DNA of 64,000 nucleotides from Mesocentrotus franciscanus (GCA_037976565.1 CP137682.1:4896827-4960826); one strand, 5' to 3'; positions 39,801 to 54,789 are shown, counted from the stretch's first letter. Notes: a model not told the origin generated them from the sequence alone. Made by a program: numbers and translations.

Positions 39801-42800
39801 TAGATATCAGAAGAAGATATGAAAGTATCAAAGGAGATTCACCTATATATTTACATGGTCATGATCCTATACACAAGTTTAGTAAGAAGGGTACCTGGCA
39901 AGTTGTAAATTAGAATCTTAAAACAGCGCAGATAAGTGAAGGGCAGAGCTAAAAAAGTAAAAGAAATGTCCTCTATTTTTTTTTAAAATAAGTACATAAG
40001 ATTGTCTCATTCGCCTCGAAAGAAATAATATCATGTTTGTGTGAAACGGTTGCCTTTTTTCTGAAAGAAGTTGTGTAGAAACTTTATAACTCACATGTTT
40101 ATATTGCTGTTTTTGTATCCAACAAAAGTGAAGATTTATTAAAAACATCTACATTATTAATGGCTTGAAATGAGAATTTGATTAGGGGGACTCGACATAT
40201 TTGGTTTTAGAATATAATATTTTTTTAATAGTTTTGAGCTTGGGGAGTGAATAGAGGATTACGCCCATAATAAATGATGGATGTATTTTTAATCGAAGAA
40301 TTATTCAAATTAATTTGTTTCATGAACCATTAATGTGATGAAATTACAAGTATTCTTTTAAATTTTACCTTCGGGAGTGATACTTAAATTTAGAAAGCAG
40401 CCAACACATCGCCTGAAGTGATAAACTTCAAACTTTTTCATTTTGGGATGAAAATCACATAAATCGGTGTCCGTATAGATGCTTTTGCTTTACATTATCT
40501 TTACATTTTATACTTGCAATTGCCCTTAATGAATAGTAATAATGCGTCGATTACCGTTGTTGCATGGTTGACAAACTGATATTTATCCAATCTTGCATTA
40601 TCCCTAGTTTCAAACATTACGCTGCTGCCGACGTTAAATGAGGATTTATACCTGTTAGTAACCCGGGGCAGAAGAATTATCGTCATCAATTACAATTAAG
40701 ATCCGATTAGCGGGAGAAATGCTTTTGTAAACATCCTTTGCTCCTCCTCGTGAAATTCGAAACGGTAATGCTTCTTGGAGGCATTCCTTTGGGGGAGCAG
40801 TTTGTAGCGACTTATCTTTGCTCTTAGAATATAACAAAAGAAAGAAAGGGAAAAAGAAGGAGATTTCAAATGACGACAGTTTTTCGCTTTTCTGCTGAGG
40901 ATTCTAGAAAAAAGGGATATTTTTTCCTTGTCAAAGCACAGGGAATAAGAAAATTGTATCTAATGACATGTCAGACTAGTCAGGGCAGTGTTGATGTTAT
41001 AACAAAAGTCGGTGCATCGAATTAAGATGATGGACAGAAAAGGATAGAGATATAGCCTTATATAATAACAACTGTTTCGTAGGCCCTATCCAATTATTTA
41101 TGACTTTGTTTACGAATTTGCTCGTTGTGATTGATGATTTTTTTTCTTCTTCTTAACTTAATACCTTGATAGATTCAAATCACGTATAAAAGAATCACTG
41201 ACAGCAATCATTGATAATTAGACTTCCTCTCCTCTTAATTGTAATATTCCAAGAGCTGTGAGGCCAATCCCGAAGATCTGTCTCTAGATTACCAATTGTG
41301 AATTACAGGCAAAGGAAACACCGAGTTTACACCTTACTCTCTGCGAGAAATGAGTGTATTAATGTGCATACGGTGTGACTCTCCTACAAACGGGACCTCT
41401 GGTTAACATTTTATCCAAGTAACGGAGTGTTTTCCCCCTGTATCCGAGCCTGCATCAAAACAGAGGGGAGGGGCGCGCTTACACACAACGAAGCGACAAT
41501 CATTTTTGTCTGCTCAGGACTGGAACCCACGCGCATGACGAAAGTCATATTGAGAGTCAGACAAGGATTCGATTGCGCCACTCCGCACACCGCAACAATC
41601 TCCGTCTGACCTAAGCTGCACTCTTCCTTGAAACTAAACTGTAACGGATGCCTCTCTTTAAACTACCATGAGTAGGCAAAGTGAACGGAACAAAGATTGA
41701 ATTGACATCGGGTAGAGTTTGAAAGTCACTCAAGAAATGGGAAGTGAGTGTATATATACAAGGCTAGTTGTGTACGCCAATACGCCATGGTACCCTTGTA
41801 ATTTTCTTTCCTTTATTTTCAGCAGCGAGTTTGACTTCTCTGAAACGAGTAATCGGGGGGATCAATATTGTTCGATTTTTTAAAACAAAGTCCATGGCCA
41901 CTTTGGATGGGAATAACAACTTCTTTGTCTGATTATTTCTATGAAATACAGAGGTACAACAACATCTGTATAGCAAATATTTGATCGTTGGTGTAAAAGT
42001 GCATGTTCATATACATATACATTTTAGCAATTTTTGGTCTTTTCTCTTTCTATTTTTTCTTCTACGTTTAGAGATATAAGTACAGATTTTAATCGCTTAT
42101 AAATGTCCTTATACATGGTATAGCTGTTCGGTGATCAGTTTAAAAGCTAATGACAGTTTTATCATTTGTTTCCTTCTATTTATAAAAGGCTTATCATATT
42201 TGACTCGTGGTCTTACATCTATACTTCCGTAATGCCTAAGTATTTGGCTGCTACACTACCTCCAGTCACTTTTGCAATTATCGTTTGATGTCTTCCACCC
42301 CAAAGCATAAAAATTCAATCTCCACTAGGAAAACAAAATAGACAGATGTCTCCTCATCTTTCCTCTCGCATTTCGTCTGCATGCCCTCATCAAGAAAAAT
42401 ATTCCACTTTGCACCTGACACAACACCAGGAGCAGTGGCGTAGCGAGGGTCTTGTGACCTTGAGGATGGGGGGGGGGGCACTATTGTCATTGGGTATCGC
42501 ATGATACAGAATGTACACTGAATAGAACGAGGCTTCATTTCGAGTGCGTCCTTACCTGCGCCATGCCAACCCGTGAAGTGAAATAGCCCATACTCCAAAA
42601 CTTAAGACAGGAGTTTAAGTCCCTAACTCAGAGAGATGCTTGCATTTTCAATTCTGCATTCACTTTGTAAACGATGCCTCATTCCCGTGGCGCGTCAAAG
42701 TGATTAATGCAATACTACGTCAGAAAATACATAAAATGCAAAACAAATGACGCCTCGAGCTCAGTGGGCATTATGAATGCATCGTTCCCCTAAAAATATC

Positions 42801-45800
42801 TTGCTGGTTTTATGTCGGTAAAGGTGGCAAATTGTACTCTTTTATTTTTCTTTCCTATAAGGTGTGTATACACAAGGGCTGGACGAGTGTCACGTTGCAG
42901 AGTTTATTTTCTACACGTGCGATATAGAAACGAAGTTGCTACCGTTATATTTCAGACTACAAAAGAAGATGGTTTCACAATTTGATATTAAGGAACATTT
43001 TGGATGGATTCAGTTGAGATGTACAATGTAAACATTTCAACAAAATGACTGGTGCCTTTAGAAACAAACCAATAACAACAACATTACATTTTATTCGACT
43101 GTATCAATTAAAAATAAAATGTAAACTAGAGTTTCTCTCCAGCTTTATTCAAAAGAGCGAAAAAGAAGAGACAAGATGTTATGATTTGGGGCCTTTGACG
43201 ATCGATGCTGCTCAAGTCCGTGAAAACACGTGTCTAAAAACATACCTAAAATCGTTGAAAACTTACAAAACGATATCCATCTTATGATTAGTATTTCTTT
43301 GAATTGAGTTGAATCCCCGGAAGGACTGCGATTTAAAGGCAAACCAGTGACCTCGTTTTTAATTGAAGTACATCCACCGTGCCGTTTCCCTTTTGGATTA
43401 ATCACAATGAGTCTTTCCTTTTTAATGGTCAGTCTCATATTTTCAATTTCCATATTTTCCTCGACAAAGGCCTACAATAAATCCCCCGCTGCTATCGGGA
43501 AGGCGTCTACATTTGTGCAAATTTCGAATCCTGGGAATTGAATTATCCTCAAATGAGAATTATTACCATCTATAAAAATATGATGCTTCTGAAATTTTCT
43601 GATTTTGGGCATAACAACACATTGGAGACACATTGTTTATGGTTCTCCAAGACCCCTTGTCCCGTTAGCAAGCTTTCAACAATATTCTATAAAATTATTC
43701 GTCGAAGTATTTTGCAGGGAAAAGTTAAGAGAAGAAATAGAATATCATTATTACATAGGAAGCGTTGAAACTATATAGGAACGTATTTTGTGCTCATACA
43801 ATAATACGTTGCTATTTAGTCGATTTATCTGAGGAGACAATTTTAAATTAATATTTTGGAAATGTCGACGCGTGCAGAGTAACAGTCTATGGATTCCAAT
43901 TTGTTTGTAATTCGGCAGTCCGTAAATCACGAACTGAAATCGTTATGATTAATGTTTAAAAAATAGGTCCCTTGAAAGTCTCGTAATTTGTCACGCGCAA
44001 GTCTTAACTGAGATTTATTAATCCCTAAAAGAACTGCTTTTTTCATTCATTCCATAAATAAATGTTCAAACAGACGTCAATGAACGACTTTTAAAAGTTG
44101 GTGAGTTTTAATCGAGCAAATAGCCAACAGCACGCGGTTCGTGCTTGCGCGTTAATCCGCTTAGTAAGGAAATGAGGCTGCTGGATCCTGCCAAAGGCTG
44201 GCCCCTTTACTGCGATCTATCCAGACTCAGCGATCATTTATCCTATAGCTCAATAGCTCATACCATGGTATAACCGGTGATTATAACAGGTATTAATTAG
44301 CTGCATGGCACAAACTCTTTCTCAACTGCCGTTAACTTTGTGCATTTATTTTCATGGAACGAACACATTCTTTGAGTTTTTTTAATGATTGCATTCAAGC
44401 TGTCTTAGTCTCATGGCTTCACGGCTATTCTGTTTGGTTGACTTTTTATTTCTCATTCACTTTTCAAACACCATCTGCAGCCTGAAATAAACTCAAATTT
44501 ATCATCCATTGCTAATGGCCTCTGATTAAAATCTCCGCTCGAACGCGGGGTAATGCTCGTAAATCAAAATAACAGTCCCACATGGTTCGTTTCATGTCAT
44601 AATTTAGATTCGACACTCGTCACTCGGAAGTGTTGTCCAAATGAACCGCCTATGTGAATATGTATAAACGACGTGCACGATTAGAGTCCATCGGGAATCG
44701 GCAATCAGTGTCATCAACTTGGAATTCTAGTACCAGGATGGACTCTAGACATTTGCAGGTGATTTACTCAGCTTATTACCTGTTTCGAGATACACAGAAA
44801 TACAAAGAGGTTAAGAACATGAATAGCGAAAGAGAGAAGAAGAAGAGAGAGAGAGAGAGAGAGCGCGCGCGGGAGATGGAAAAATAGATGGAGAAAGACA
44901 AATAGATAGACGGACAGAAACAGATAACACAGACATAGAGAATAAACGTGAGAGACTGTGTAGGCGCGTGCACATGTGCGGGTGTGTGTGCGTGCGTGGG
45001 TGTGTATTTGTAATCATCATTTTCAAAAGAAATATAGCAAAGACTTTGGGAGAGGGTCGGTATACAATGGTATACAAGTCATGGTCGTCTTCTATATCTT
45101 GCAAGGCAATTTTTAAATTAGGATGTGTGAACGTCATCCATATTCATTCTGGTTAAACCTAATATTTTGATTCCTCCGTTGTACATATTTATAAATGTAA
45201 TGTATTTATATCAACACATTCTTAATTCAGTCCGATTTTCTTCCTTATTTGAACCAGTTTTCATCTCCGTGGTTGTTGAGTCTCATGGCGCCATGGATCT
45301 AGTTAAGTCTATCGTGTACATTTGGTGAGGTTCATGCTAAAACCGTCTGAAAGTTTTTTCGTATAAACACCAGCTTATCTCAGTTTACTTAATGTTGTAT
45401 ACATGACAGATTGACGGACGCCACAGAGTCAAACAAAACACTTCCTATTCTACCACGGAAAGCTTTCAAGAGGAAAATATGCTGACCCTTCTGTGACTCT
45501 TGCTTTATTTGTTTCTTTACTTTTAGTATTTTCTTTTCAGAAAAGAAGATCTAATAAATGATAATAGCAGGTAGGATACAATCCTTGGTTGTGTATATTT
45601 CTGAATTCTACAGTATGTGATAGCAGAACAGCAATATTTAATTCAGATGTATTCTCTGTTGAAGTTTTATCCAGGTGGGTTTCATCAAAAATAGAGTCAG
45701 AAAGGATATTCGAAAAGTTTACCAAGTGAAAAACGAAGGAGTTTTGATATCTGAATACTGCTAATACAAAAACTTATGTGTATTTTCCCTCTTGTGTTAT

Positions 45801-46150
45801 TGGTTTCTGACTTGCACAGAATGTAATGCCACGGTGTGGTCGGCTATAAAGGTAGGTAGGCCTACCCCTCTTTGGAAGCTATATACCGAGCTTGATAAAC
45901 GGAGATAGGTAATGAATGTGGCAGGTGTCAGACGCTCTCTAAACAAGCTGAAGCTCCAGGGACAATTAACGACAAGGTGTCTTTATCATGCAAAGATCTT
46001 AAACCATGAAGCTGCAAACACGCCAAAATATCATATTTTGGTCAAATAGAGACTCTCATGGCAGGGAGAGAAAATGGGAAGTGGTATAAGCGAAAATTCA
46101 TATTTTCGTTGATGGATCGTTTTATAGCGGTGATAAAGAAAAAAACCACC
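39801..46150. other. No gene seen
   Basis: AT-rich sequence with only short chance ORFs. It includes a small fragment of an interspersed repeat (CAGTGGCGTAGCGAGG at about 42,434, followed by a G-run) and a GA tract at 44,826-44,868. Confidence 0.5.
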
Positions 46151-46169
46151 AAGCGTGGGTTGCGCGGAG

Positions 46170-46370
46170 TGTTTAAATTACCCCCTATCAAGACGCGATG
46201 GGAAAATGATTATTAATTGTTCTGTTACAAGGGTTTCCTCGACAACAAATGGAAGCGCGATGCAAGGGCGCTCTGGTGTCTGCAATTACCCTCATCAACA
46301 TGATCGAGGCGCATGGGGAAACGAATATGAATGGTTCTGTTGTAAGGGTTTCCTCGACAACAAATCGATG
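46170..46370. repeat. 116-bp imperfect tandem duplication
   Basis: GGTTTCCTCGACAACAAAT occurs at about 46,229 and 46,345, preceded in both cases by similar AATTACC...CGATGGGAAAA-type sequence. A 101-codon plus-strand ORF spans both copies but shows no recognisable domain. Confidence 0.7.
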
Positions 46371-46571
46371 GGCGGAATCGCTAGAAATCTCTTGTATCCC
46401 TGGGGTAAACCATCTTTAGGTGACTTCCGTCAATACAGATGTTTCACGGTTTGCGATTGATATTCAACATCTGAGATAGTCAGGATCATGACAGCACCAC
46501 GGGGATAGAAATGTTATTGGGAGTATAAGCAGAATTGTGTCAGGCATAACGCTAGGGAAAAAGTCGGAGGG

Positions 46572-46781
46572 GAAGCAGAGCGACGGAAAGAGAGAGAGAG
46601 GGAGAGAGAGAGAGAGAGATAGAGACATAGAGGGGAGATAGGGAGAAAAGATGGGTAGAAGAAGTTGGGAGACAGAGTGTTTCGGCTACCTTGGGAAATG
46701 AGATTCTCTGAGCCATGGCAACATGAGGAAAAGAGAGAGAAAGAGATAAAGAGAGAGAGAGAGAGAGAGAGGGAAAGAGAA

Positions 46782-46812
<31 letters not shown>

Positions 46813-46815
46813 CGA
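46572..46815. repeat. GA-rich simple repeats
   Basis: Two (GA)n clusters separated by about 70 bp of less repetitive sequence. Confidence 0.9.
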
Positions 46816-49800
46816 AATCAACCTAAAGATATTTCGTAAGACGTTGAAAGAGAGACACAGAGTGGTAGTTTTAATTGTCAATAAATGAAAGCACATGGAT
46901 GAATGATCTGGGTATCGAATATACAGACTCCAGAGGCATTATTCAAAGCTGTTAAATCACATTTTTGAATGCACCCTTGTACTGAAATGACCTCGCCTCT
47001 CTTGTCTGTGAAAACTCGACACCCCGTTTAGAGGAAAGTAACCTACTTAGACACCACTCTCTATCCCATTAATGGGTCAAGTATCGTTACTTTGGCATGT
47101 AATGGAGATGGAAGAAGGGATCGTGAACCAGTAAATGCTTCACCCACTTAATATCTCTCTCGCAGAATCGTTCACATGATTGGAGAATTGGACTGCGTCT
47201 ATTTGATAACGGACATTTTCTTTATCACATTTCCCGCCAGAACATGATACACATTCGCATTACGCCATTTGCCATGTTCTTGCGTTAAGGCATTGAGGGT
47301 GAAAGCGTTTAAGAATTAATAAGCACTGAGCGAAAATCGCCAAGCGCACTGCGGGGGAGGTTGCGCACCGCCTCTACTGTGGGGTAATCAAAATAAATAT
47401 GGCAGGGCGAACACGCCTTCACTACATGATTACATTCGCAAGACTTTATCCATCCCCCGATTCTTCATGACTTTGTAAAATAATTTGATTTGAGAAGCAT
47501 GAAATGTGAGAATCAAAAACCAAGTGATGGCATATTCTAAATCAGGTTTCGCATACGGACTATGTTCATATCTAGGCCTGATTTCAAGCTATAATGTCTG
47601 TTCATAATCGTCTGAAGGGCGTTAACTCATATAGCCTACTTTAACACAGAGGTAACTCCCCAGTGTCTCTGAACAGACGATAATATTGTCGTTATTGCGT
47701 ATTCCAATCAGACATTTCCAAAGTCCCTGGACATTTGTAAGTCATAACAGGGTAGATGATTCTCAGGCATTGTTAGCATAGGTCGGTAGGTGATCACCAG
47801 ACCCTGTAGATGCATGGCGTTGGTTCAATGGGAGAAAAATAATTATCGCCAGGCGGTAAATTGCTTCCTTTCACGTTACTACCATTGGGGATGTTCGAAA
47901 GTGGCGTATCCAGACCTTTACATCAGGGACCCATTTCACAAAGCCTTTTTTTCAATGAAAAATTACAAAAATCAGTGACAAATATGCTGATAACCAATCA
48001 GAAGCAAGGATTTCAGTAGCTTATAACAAAAACATTCATTTGTCACTGATGACAAGTTTTTTGTAACGCCTTCCTGGAGCGGCAAAACATCGGAGCTTTT
48101 GGAGAATTTGTTGTATTTCGAAGGTTTTCTAGTGACTAAAATTACAAATGACTACCTAAGATGTGGCTGTATTTTTTGTTCTAGGTCAGGAATGTGTCAG
48201 GGGCAAATCGTCACCCTTGCCCCTCCTGCAATACCTTAGTGATATTCGTGATGGCCAACCCGCGAGCATACAGTCTGGGCTTATCAGTTTTGCATAGCCT
48301 TTACAACAATAGAACTACAAAACAGTCAAGCATGATTTAAAGTACAATGAGCTCGAAAAATATGAAGTTAAGTTAGTTAACCAAGACTGCACAAGTCCTT
48401 AATTAAGGCATATCATTTATCAAAAATTCAGTTCGAAGATTAAAATCAGTTGAAATGAAAATGCTCTGTCGGCGAATGGTCAATGATTACTATGATATTT
48501 TTTTCTCACATAGTTTTAACAAATATATACATATCATCTATCATAATTATCTGAAAGTACGTTTTCTCGCATGTTCAACAACATGTGATTGAATTCATTC
48601 ACAAGAGTGAACGGGAATTTCCCCCAAAATACGTTTATGATATCCTTATAACTTAATGTACCCACCACACCAACACGCCAACCATTTCCTAATTATATAC
48701 TGTTTCACTGTTGGCATTCTCATGCCTAATTTATCAATTGTCAAGTTTCCCTTATTCTCGTAGATGCTTCTGGTGAAATAAGACGGTTATTTCGAGTGAA
48801 GCAAGACAGTTGATTCGTCACACGCAATCATCCTGAAGGTTATCTAGCCTATATTTTGCAGGATGATTGCTATGCTCATCGATTTATTCCCCCAATATTA
48901 AAACTGGTGCTATATAGAGCATACAGAGAGAGCCAACACATCTATAATTCGTTAACCTATATATTGCTTGTTTCAGAATGGAGGGGTGAAGTTTCATTTC
49001 GCCCATGTTTAGTTTTAAAACCTTGAATATGGAAATCAAAACAAAGGCTCTGTTGTTCTTCTCATTGCCCTCTTTCTAGAATCGCTCGACATATGAAAGC
49101 ACAATTGGGCAAGGACGACCCATTTTCCAACATGAGATTTTACAGAAGCACTTGTAGCTGACCAGTTATGGTATTGGAGCTGCAGTAATGTCATTTCTGA
49201 CGTGTTATCTTGGTTTATTGTCGCTTTGTGCAAAAAAGTCGACGTCTGAAAACAACCTTGTTTCATTCGTATTCTGAAAAATAATTTCTCACTCCATTTT
49301 TAAAAATGCCGTAGACATGTATATCACATTATATTTAAAAAAAATAATTACACCGTTTTTTTTAAACATACAAAAATGAACCATTTATCAACGTAAATGT
49401 CCCATCCATCACGGATGATTGTCTATAAAAATTGAAAAAAGGAAATGGGGAACGAAGGGAAAGTAAATGTTATTTTAGTTGTAACACTGAATTCTGTTTT
49501 AGTAATTAAGTATGAACATGAGCCTTTTGAAAGGACAGTAACTGTCATAATTATGCTTCCCAGGAGACAAAAGAACAACATAATGTGTGTGTTCTTCTAG
49601 ACGCCATAGATCATCACATCACAGCTGATATTTTCCCGCTTGTCCATTTTCGTTAACCTTTATGATAAATCCAACTGCCGTGGCGTTGTTTTAATTTTCT
49701 TAGCTGGAATAACATGTGAAGTGGAATCCGAGGACATAATCATCTCCCCTGCCAACCCTGCCAATCTTTCAGTATAGCTCCTCACTACTTTGCACTTATT

Positions 49801-51540
49801 TCGTCTGAACTTGACACACATTTTCTAGAAGTTCACACACAATGTTTGTGAAGTTCATCTTTTACAAAAACATTTATTTTACATGAAAAGAAAGTGAAAT
49901 AAGTACCTCCGGAATAAACATTATCGAAACAACATTTTCATAAAAAGGTAGTGGGTTTCTTGATGAATTAAATGGTATTAAGAAAATAATACTAAATTAA
50001 TACAACCTAAATTGTAATAGGTCATGTAAGGTGCATTTTACCTTCACTGACACCGAACAAAAACAAAACAAAATAAAACAAAATCTCCAACAAAAACCAA
50101 ATACACACAGAAGTGTACTTATTACGAGAATAAGAGTAAAAAGTACTAACGGAATAAAGGAACTTATAGGCAACCTTAAGATGGATGTAGAAATAGCGTT
50201 AATGAATTTTTTCTATAAAAATTGATGTTGATTTGTAATGTAACTGAAGAACTAGAGTCTGACGAGGCTTCGGAGGCAAGGCTATACGTTTCGATTAAAG
50301 CTTAATGTTGTTGTGACAAATACTGTTAAGATATTAATGTGTTGATGAGCACGCTTGGGAGAGATGTGGGAAACGGAAGTCACATGTGCCACACTCAGTA
50401 GTCCCACTCACGGTTTTAAGTGTTCCGAAGACATTTATAAAAATGCAAAAGCGGTGAGCATGTTTGATGCAAGACATACGCAGGTATGCAGTTAATGACA
50501 AGGTTGAGTTGTGGTAAAGGTGAAACAAATTTATGAGATTGATCCTTCTCTTCATTCCTGTTTGAAAGAAAATAATGGTAGCAATGCCACATGATAAGGA
50601 AAGCACATAAAAATGTGTGGTCATATGATAAATACTGTATCTCATTCACCCTAGTATGCCTCCCTCTCTTTTACAAATACTGCGGAACGCCATTATCAAT
50701 TACCCTTTGTAATTCATCTTAATCTACAGACGCAGTAGTAACAACCGTATCATAGACCAACACTTCTCACGCTACAGACCTTGCTTTTAAATTCGACTGA
50801 AGTGATCGTTGTGTTTACGATTCCCACCCTACATCGGGGTAACCTTTCCCTCCCCGGGCATCTAGTGTTGCGCCTTTTGAGAACACTGTAGCTGAAACCA
50901 AGTGGTTCTGTTACACCTATCTTCCATTCTTAAGGGTCATTTAGCTCGCATGCCACTCAGATATTCCCGGTGAAACAGTAGAAAGAAGTGTGCACAGATT
51001 GACTAGTCGACCAAACGACGTGTTGTCACAAAACAAGCGTGTATAAAACATAGGAAAACGACTGTCTAAAGGGATGATAGTTTCTAACAAATAAACTGTG
51101 AGAACTTTCCAGGGACTTGCTCTTTCAGCTGATGTTAAGCGAATTGAAATTGCGAAGACTGCTTTCATTACACACCAGCATCTTCCTTATGATTCAAAGT
51201 TCAACGTAAAGTCAAATTAATGCAATTATATTGTATTGTAGTTTTTTCGTATAAACACAAATCAATTATAAAGTTCTTTTGCCATACATCTAAAAGAGTA
51301 AAAAGCACAAATATATGTCAAAGTAAAAGAAGCAGGAAAATTTTCATATTGATGGTGTCAGACCTAACATTGTTGGGTTTTATACTGTAAAATACAATTA
51401 TAATGTCATAATTGCTAAATGTCCCTTTCCCTTGTTTTTGGCTTGGATTCTATATGACAACTTTAACTGTTGGCCTACATGTTACAGTTGGCCTTGAGTA
51501 GTAGATTCACCGTGCACGTAAATGGTTGAATAGCGACATA
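46816..51540. other. No gene seen; one small foldback
   Basis: AT-rich. At 47,925-48,080 inverted segments TCAGTGACAAAT and ATTTGTCACTGA with loosely matching outer ends suggest an old MITE. A short hairpin (GCAATCATCCTG/CAGGATGATTGC) lies near 48,826-48,872. Confidence 0.45.
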
Positions 51541-51545
51541 CAAAT

Positions 51546-51577
<32 letters not shown>

Positions 51578-51583
51578 CGAGAG
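51546..51583. repeat. (GA)n microsatellite
   Basis: About 38 bp of GAGA with two GC interruptions. Confidence 0.93.
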
Positions 51584-52072
51584 ATACTCCCCACACATCG
51601 ACATAACATACACCCCCGCCCACACAAACATACAGACATGCACGGAGAAAACAACACCAAAGGGGGCTGCATTCTTATGATTTAATTGGTCTTTTGTTGC
51701 AAGATAAAGAGTCATATTTTCACAATTAAGCGAGAACAGAGAATGCGAGGATTTCATCAAAAACATGAATTATTTCTCGAACCCCGAGTAATTCATTTCA
51801 GTTTCTCATTAATCAAGTTGCATTGATAAACAGCGTGCTTCATATGATGAGCAATGTCCATTGTTGGAATAAGAAGAAAATTCAAATTAAAAAATGAGGA
51901 AAGGAATTGTGAAAACAAAATACCGGGAAAACAGTTAAAAAAAACAGGCAGGGAAAGCGATAAACAGGGGTAGAGAACGAGGAGAGGAGGCAGAAAGAGA
52001 GGACCGGGGTGGGGAAGGATTTTAAGAAAGTGTGACGGGGAACAAAATAATGAAGAGACATTATGCGATTAA

Positions 52073-52602
52073 AGATACTATGTCCCTTTTGCAGCCAACA
52101 TCAAATTCTGTAGAACTTTGCAGGAATTATGAATATGTCATGTATGTCCTATCTGTGAAATTTAAACGTTAGCAGTGTCCTAATATTCAAATTATGCAAG
52201 GAAACCCGTTTACTTGCTAGACTTCACTGTCAGACACTATTGAGTGACTGACTGGCTTTTTTCTTCTTTGGTAATAACATACATAAAATGAGCTGTAAAG
52301 GGTACATGAGCATTTGTCTACATCAATAAACCACTTCTTGTAATGGCCAAAATTAAACTGATTGAATCTTTGCGTAGCATAAAACGTACGACCATTTGGT
52401 ACAATGGTCTGAAAATCAGACTATTACTTACTGGCTCTATAGCTCTTAAGTCGATTCGACAACTAATAGTCGTTATTTTCCCACTTAAAGACATTTTCAA
52501 GCACCCTTTTTGGGGGGGAAGTTCTAAATTAGTATTATCTTTCAAATGCTGTTGGAATTTAACCTTTTCATTTTTTTGGCCTGCAAATGGGACATAGTAC
52601 CT
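52073..52602. mobile_element. TTAA-flanked MITE, copy 2 (530 bp, inverted)
   Basis: Same family as 26,452-26,819 but in the opposite orientation. TTAA at 52,069-52,072 and 52,603-52,606. The outer parts match copy 1 closely. The middle has about 160 bp more, so copy 1 is probably an internal deletion derivative. Confidence 0.8.
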
Positions 52603-52779
52603 TTAAATGAATGGAAATGATTATGATATGTATAAACGATGATGAGCCCCTATACATATTCTAGGCTATAAATGTTATTTTGTATTTTTAAAGTATAGAC
52701 AGGTGCAGAAGAATATCATTTTCCAAAAGGACAGTTGCGGAAAGAACAGATAACATAAAGAACAGAACAGATGACCGAA

Positions 52780-52831
52780 AAATGGGTGAGAAAGATAAAA
52801 TGCTAGGGGAAGATCGAAAGAGAGGGGAAGA

Positions 52832-52883
<52 letters not shown>

Positions 52884-52925
52884 AAGGAAGAGAGAGAGAG
52901 AGAGAGAGAGAGGAGGGGATGGAGA
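52780..52925. repeat. GA-rich microsatellite
   Basis: Nearly pure (GA)n at 52,839-52,910 flanked by purine-rich sequence. Confidence 0.93.
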
Positions 52926-54429
52926 GATCAAAGAGTGTTTAAAAAGTGGTGCATGATCATGTGACCAACCATGAGTAAATTTGAACAGAATGCCAATAAA
53001 AGTGGTTTTATCGACTGTCAGGAGAGTAATAATAATGGGCCGAGATGCGCAATAATTATTTTTGTCCTCAATTTGCTGCAATTTTCCAACCCGTTTGCTC
53101 CCTGATAGCGAGATCGATTTCTGTCTAAATCGGATTTATTTCCCCTATTTCTGTCTCAATCTTTGATTGATTTTGCCCATTTGTGCAATGAAAATATTTG
53201 CCTGTCCTTCTGTATGTTTTTGCTTTGCGATAAGATTTCAACTTCTGTCTCCCACCATTTTCCCGCCCCCTTCCTTCGAAACTGTTTCTCTTCTTCAAAC
53301 GCTACAGACATTTCCCGTTTGGCTTAGTTTTTGTTTGTTTGTTTGTTGGCTTGCTTTTATTATCAATCATCATCTGATACACTGTCACATTCGAAATGAA
53401 AGCGAGGTAGTAAGTCACGTCACCGGTAATTCAACATCTGATCCATTCTTCTTGATAAGATGTCTCTGCTTTTAACTGACTCACTGATAGCTCTCTGACG
53501 AAATAGTCATGTACTGCCAAATTTTGAGCCCAAAATGGGAAGAATAAAAAGCCTGACCGAAAAGCCCTGTCACTTTTCCTGCTTCCATACTTTCACTTTG
53601 CCCATCGATCTGAACGACACTGGAATGCTTTTAACGATTATCCTCTTCGTATTCTGAAGAAGAATTTGCTTGCAATCTGCATGATGTACGTCTGATGTAC
53701 GTAGACTGGTTTCTTGTGCAGAACAAAAGTACCTGAATTGTTTTTAAGTAAAGCTTTAGTCGCTATTTCCACATTTGCTCTCATATTTTCTTCTATTGTT
53801 TCTTGTGACTGATGTCTCTATGTTAATTCAACAAATTAAATGCACTGTAATGTCTCTTTTCCAATTTGAAATAAGAAGTAGAAGAAGAAGGAGAAGAACA
53901 ACAAGAACAACAATATCTATATTGTGATATAAATTGTCTAAAAATAACAATTTTGTCGGTTACTACTTCCTGTCTTCTAAATGACTGTATTCAGATTTTG
54001 TTTATAGAGGTTTTTTTTAGATTACATTGGAGGAGATAAGACATTAGCCAATTTGCCAATCGGAAACAGAAAAACAAAAAAATTGGAATCCTGTTTAATG
54101 AGTCAGAATTTATCATTCTCTTCAAAGCGGGCGAATCTATGTCGGACGAGGGAGTTTCCCTTTTAGCTATTTATAATTGTGATTATGATTATTTCCAAAT
54201 ATCATGCTCTAACCTCTAAACGAGGCATCCCGAATATCAATAGCTCCACATCAACCTCTTGATCCCAATCTCTTAACAAGCTAAATCTAAGTAGGGAAGA
54301 CAGACTAATGAATAATTGTCACATATAGACGTGTTTTGCTTTCTCAAATTTTATCAGACACTTAACTTTTAATTCATGTAACATACACCGGACATGATAC
54401 ATGTTACTAATCATTGTAAGTCACTTTAA

Positions 54430-54438
54430 CATGAGAGA

Positions 54439-54469
<31 letters not shown>

Positions 54470-54514
54470 GGTGGTAGATATAGAGAGGGAGACAGAGAAG
54501 AGGAAGAGATGGAT

Positions 54515-54552
<38 letters not shown>

Positions 54553-54785
54553 GGTATATATAGAGAGGGAGACAGAGAAGAGGAAGAGATGGATAGGGAG
54601 AGAGAGAGAGAGAGAGAGGGGGGGGTGTTAGATATAGAGAGGGAGACAGAGAAGAGGAAGAGATGGATAGGGAGAGAGAGAGAGAGAGAGAGAGAGAGGG
54701 TGGTAGGTAGGAGGCGGATGGAAAGAGAGATGTGGTAGGAGACAGAGACAGAGATAGAGTGAAGGACGGGGGATACAAAGAGAGG
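54430..54785. repeat. (GA)n plus 75-80-bp minisatellite
   Basis: Units of GTGGTAGATATAGAGAGG, GGAGACAGAGAAGAGGAAG and AGATGGATAGGG followed by (AG)n recur about three and a half times (54,471, about 54,551, about 54,626, about 54,698). Confidence 0.85.
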
Positions 54786-54789
54786 GGGA

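Noticed and set aside
41560..41600. Possible tRNA B-box-like GGATTCGATTGC
   Set aside because: No matching A box or cloverleaf stems could be drawn.
41427..41609. 60-codon plus-strand ORF
   Set aside because: No domain, no splice support, chance length in GC-richer sequence.
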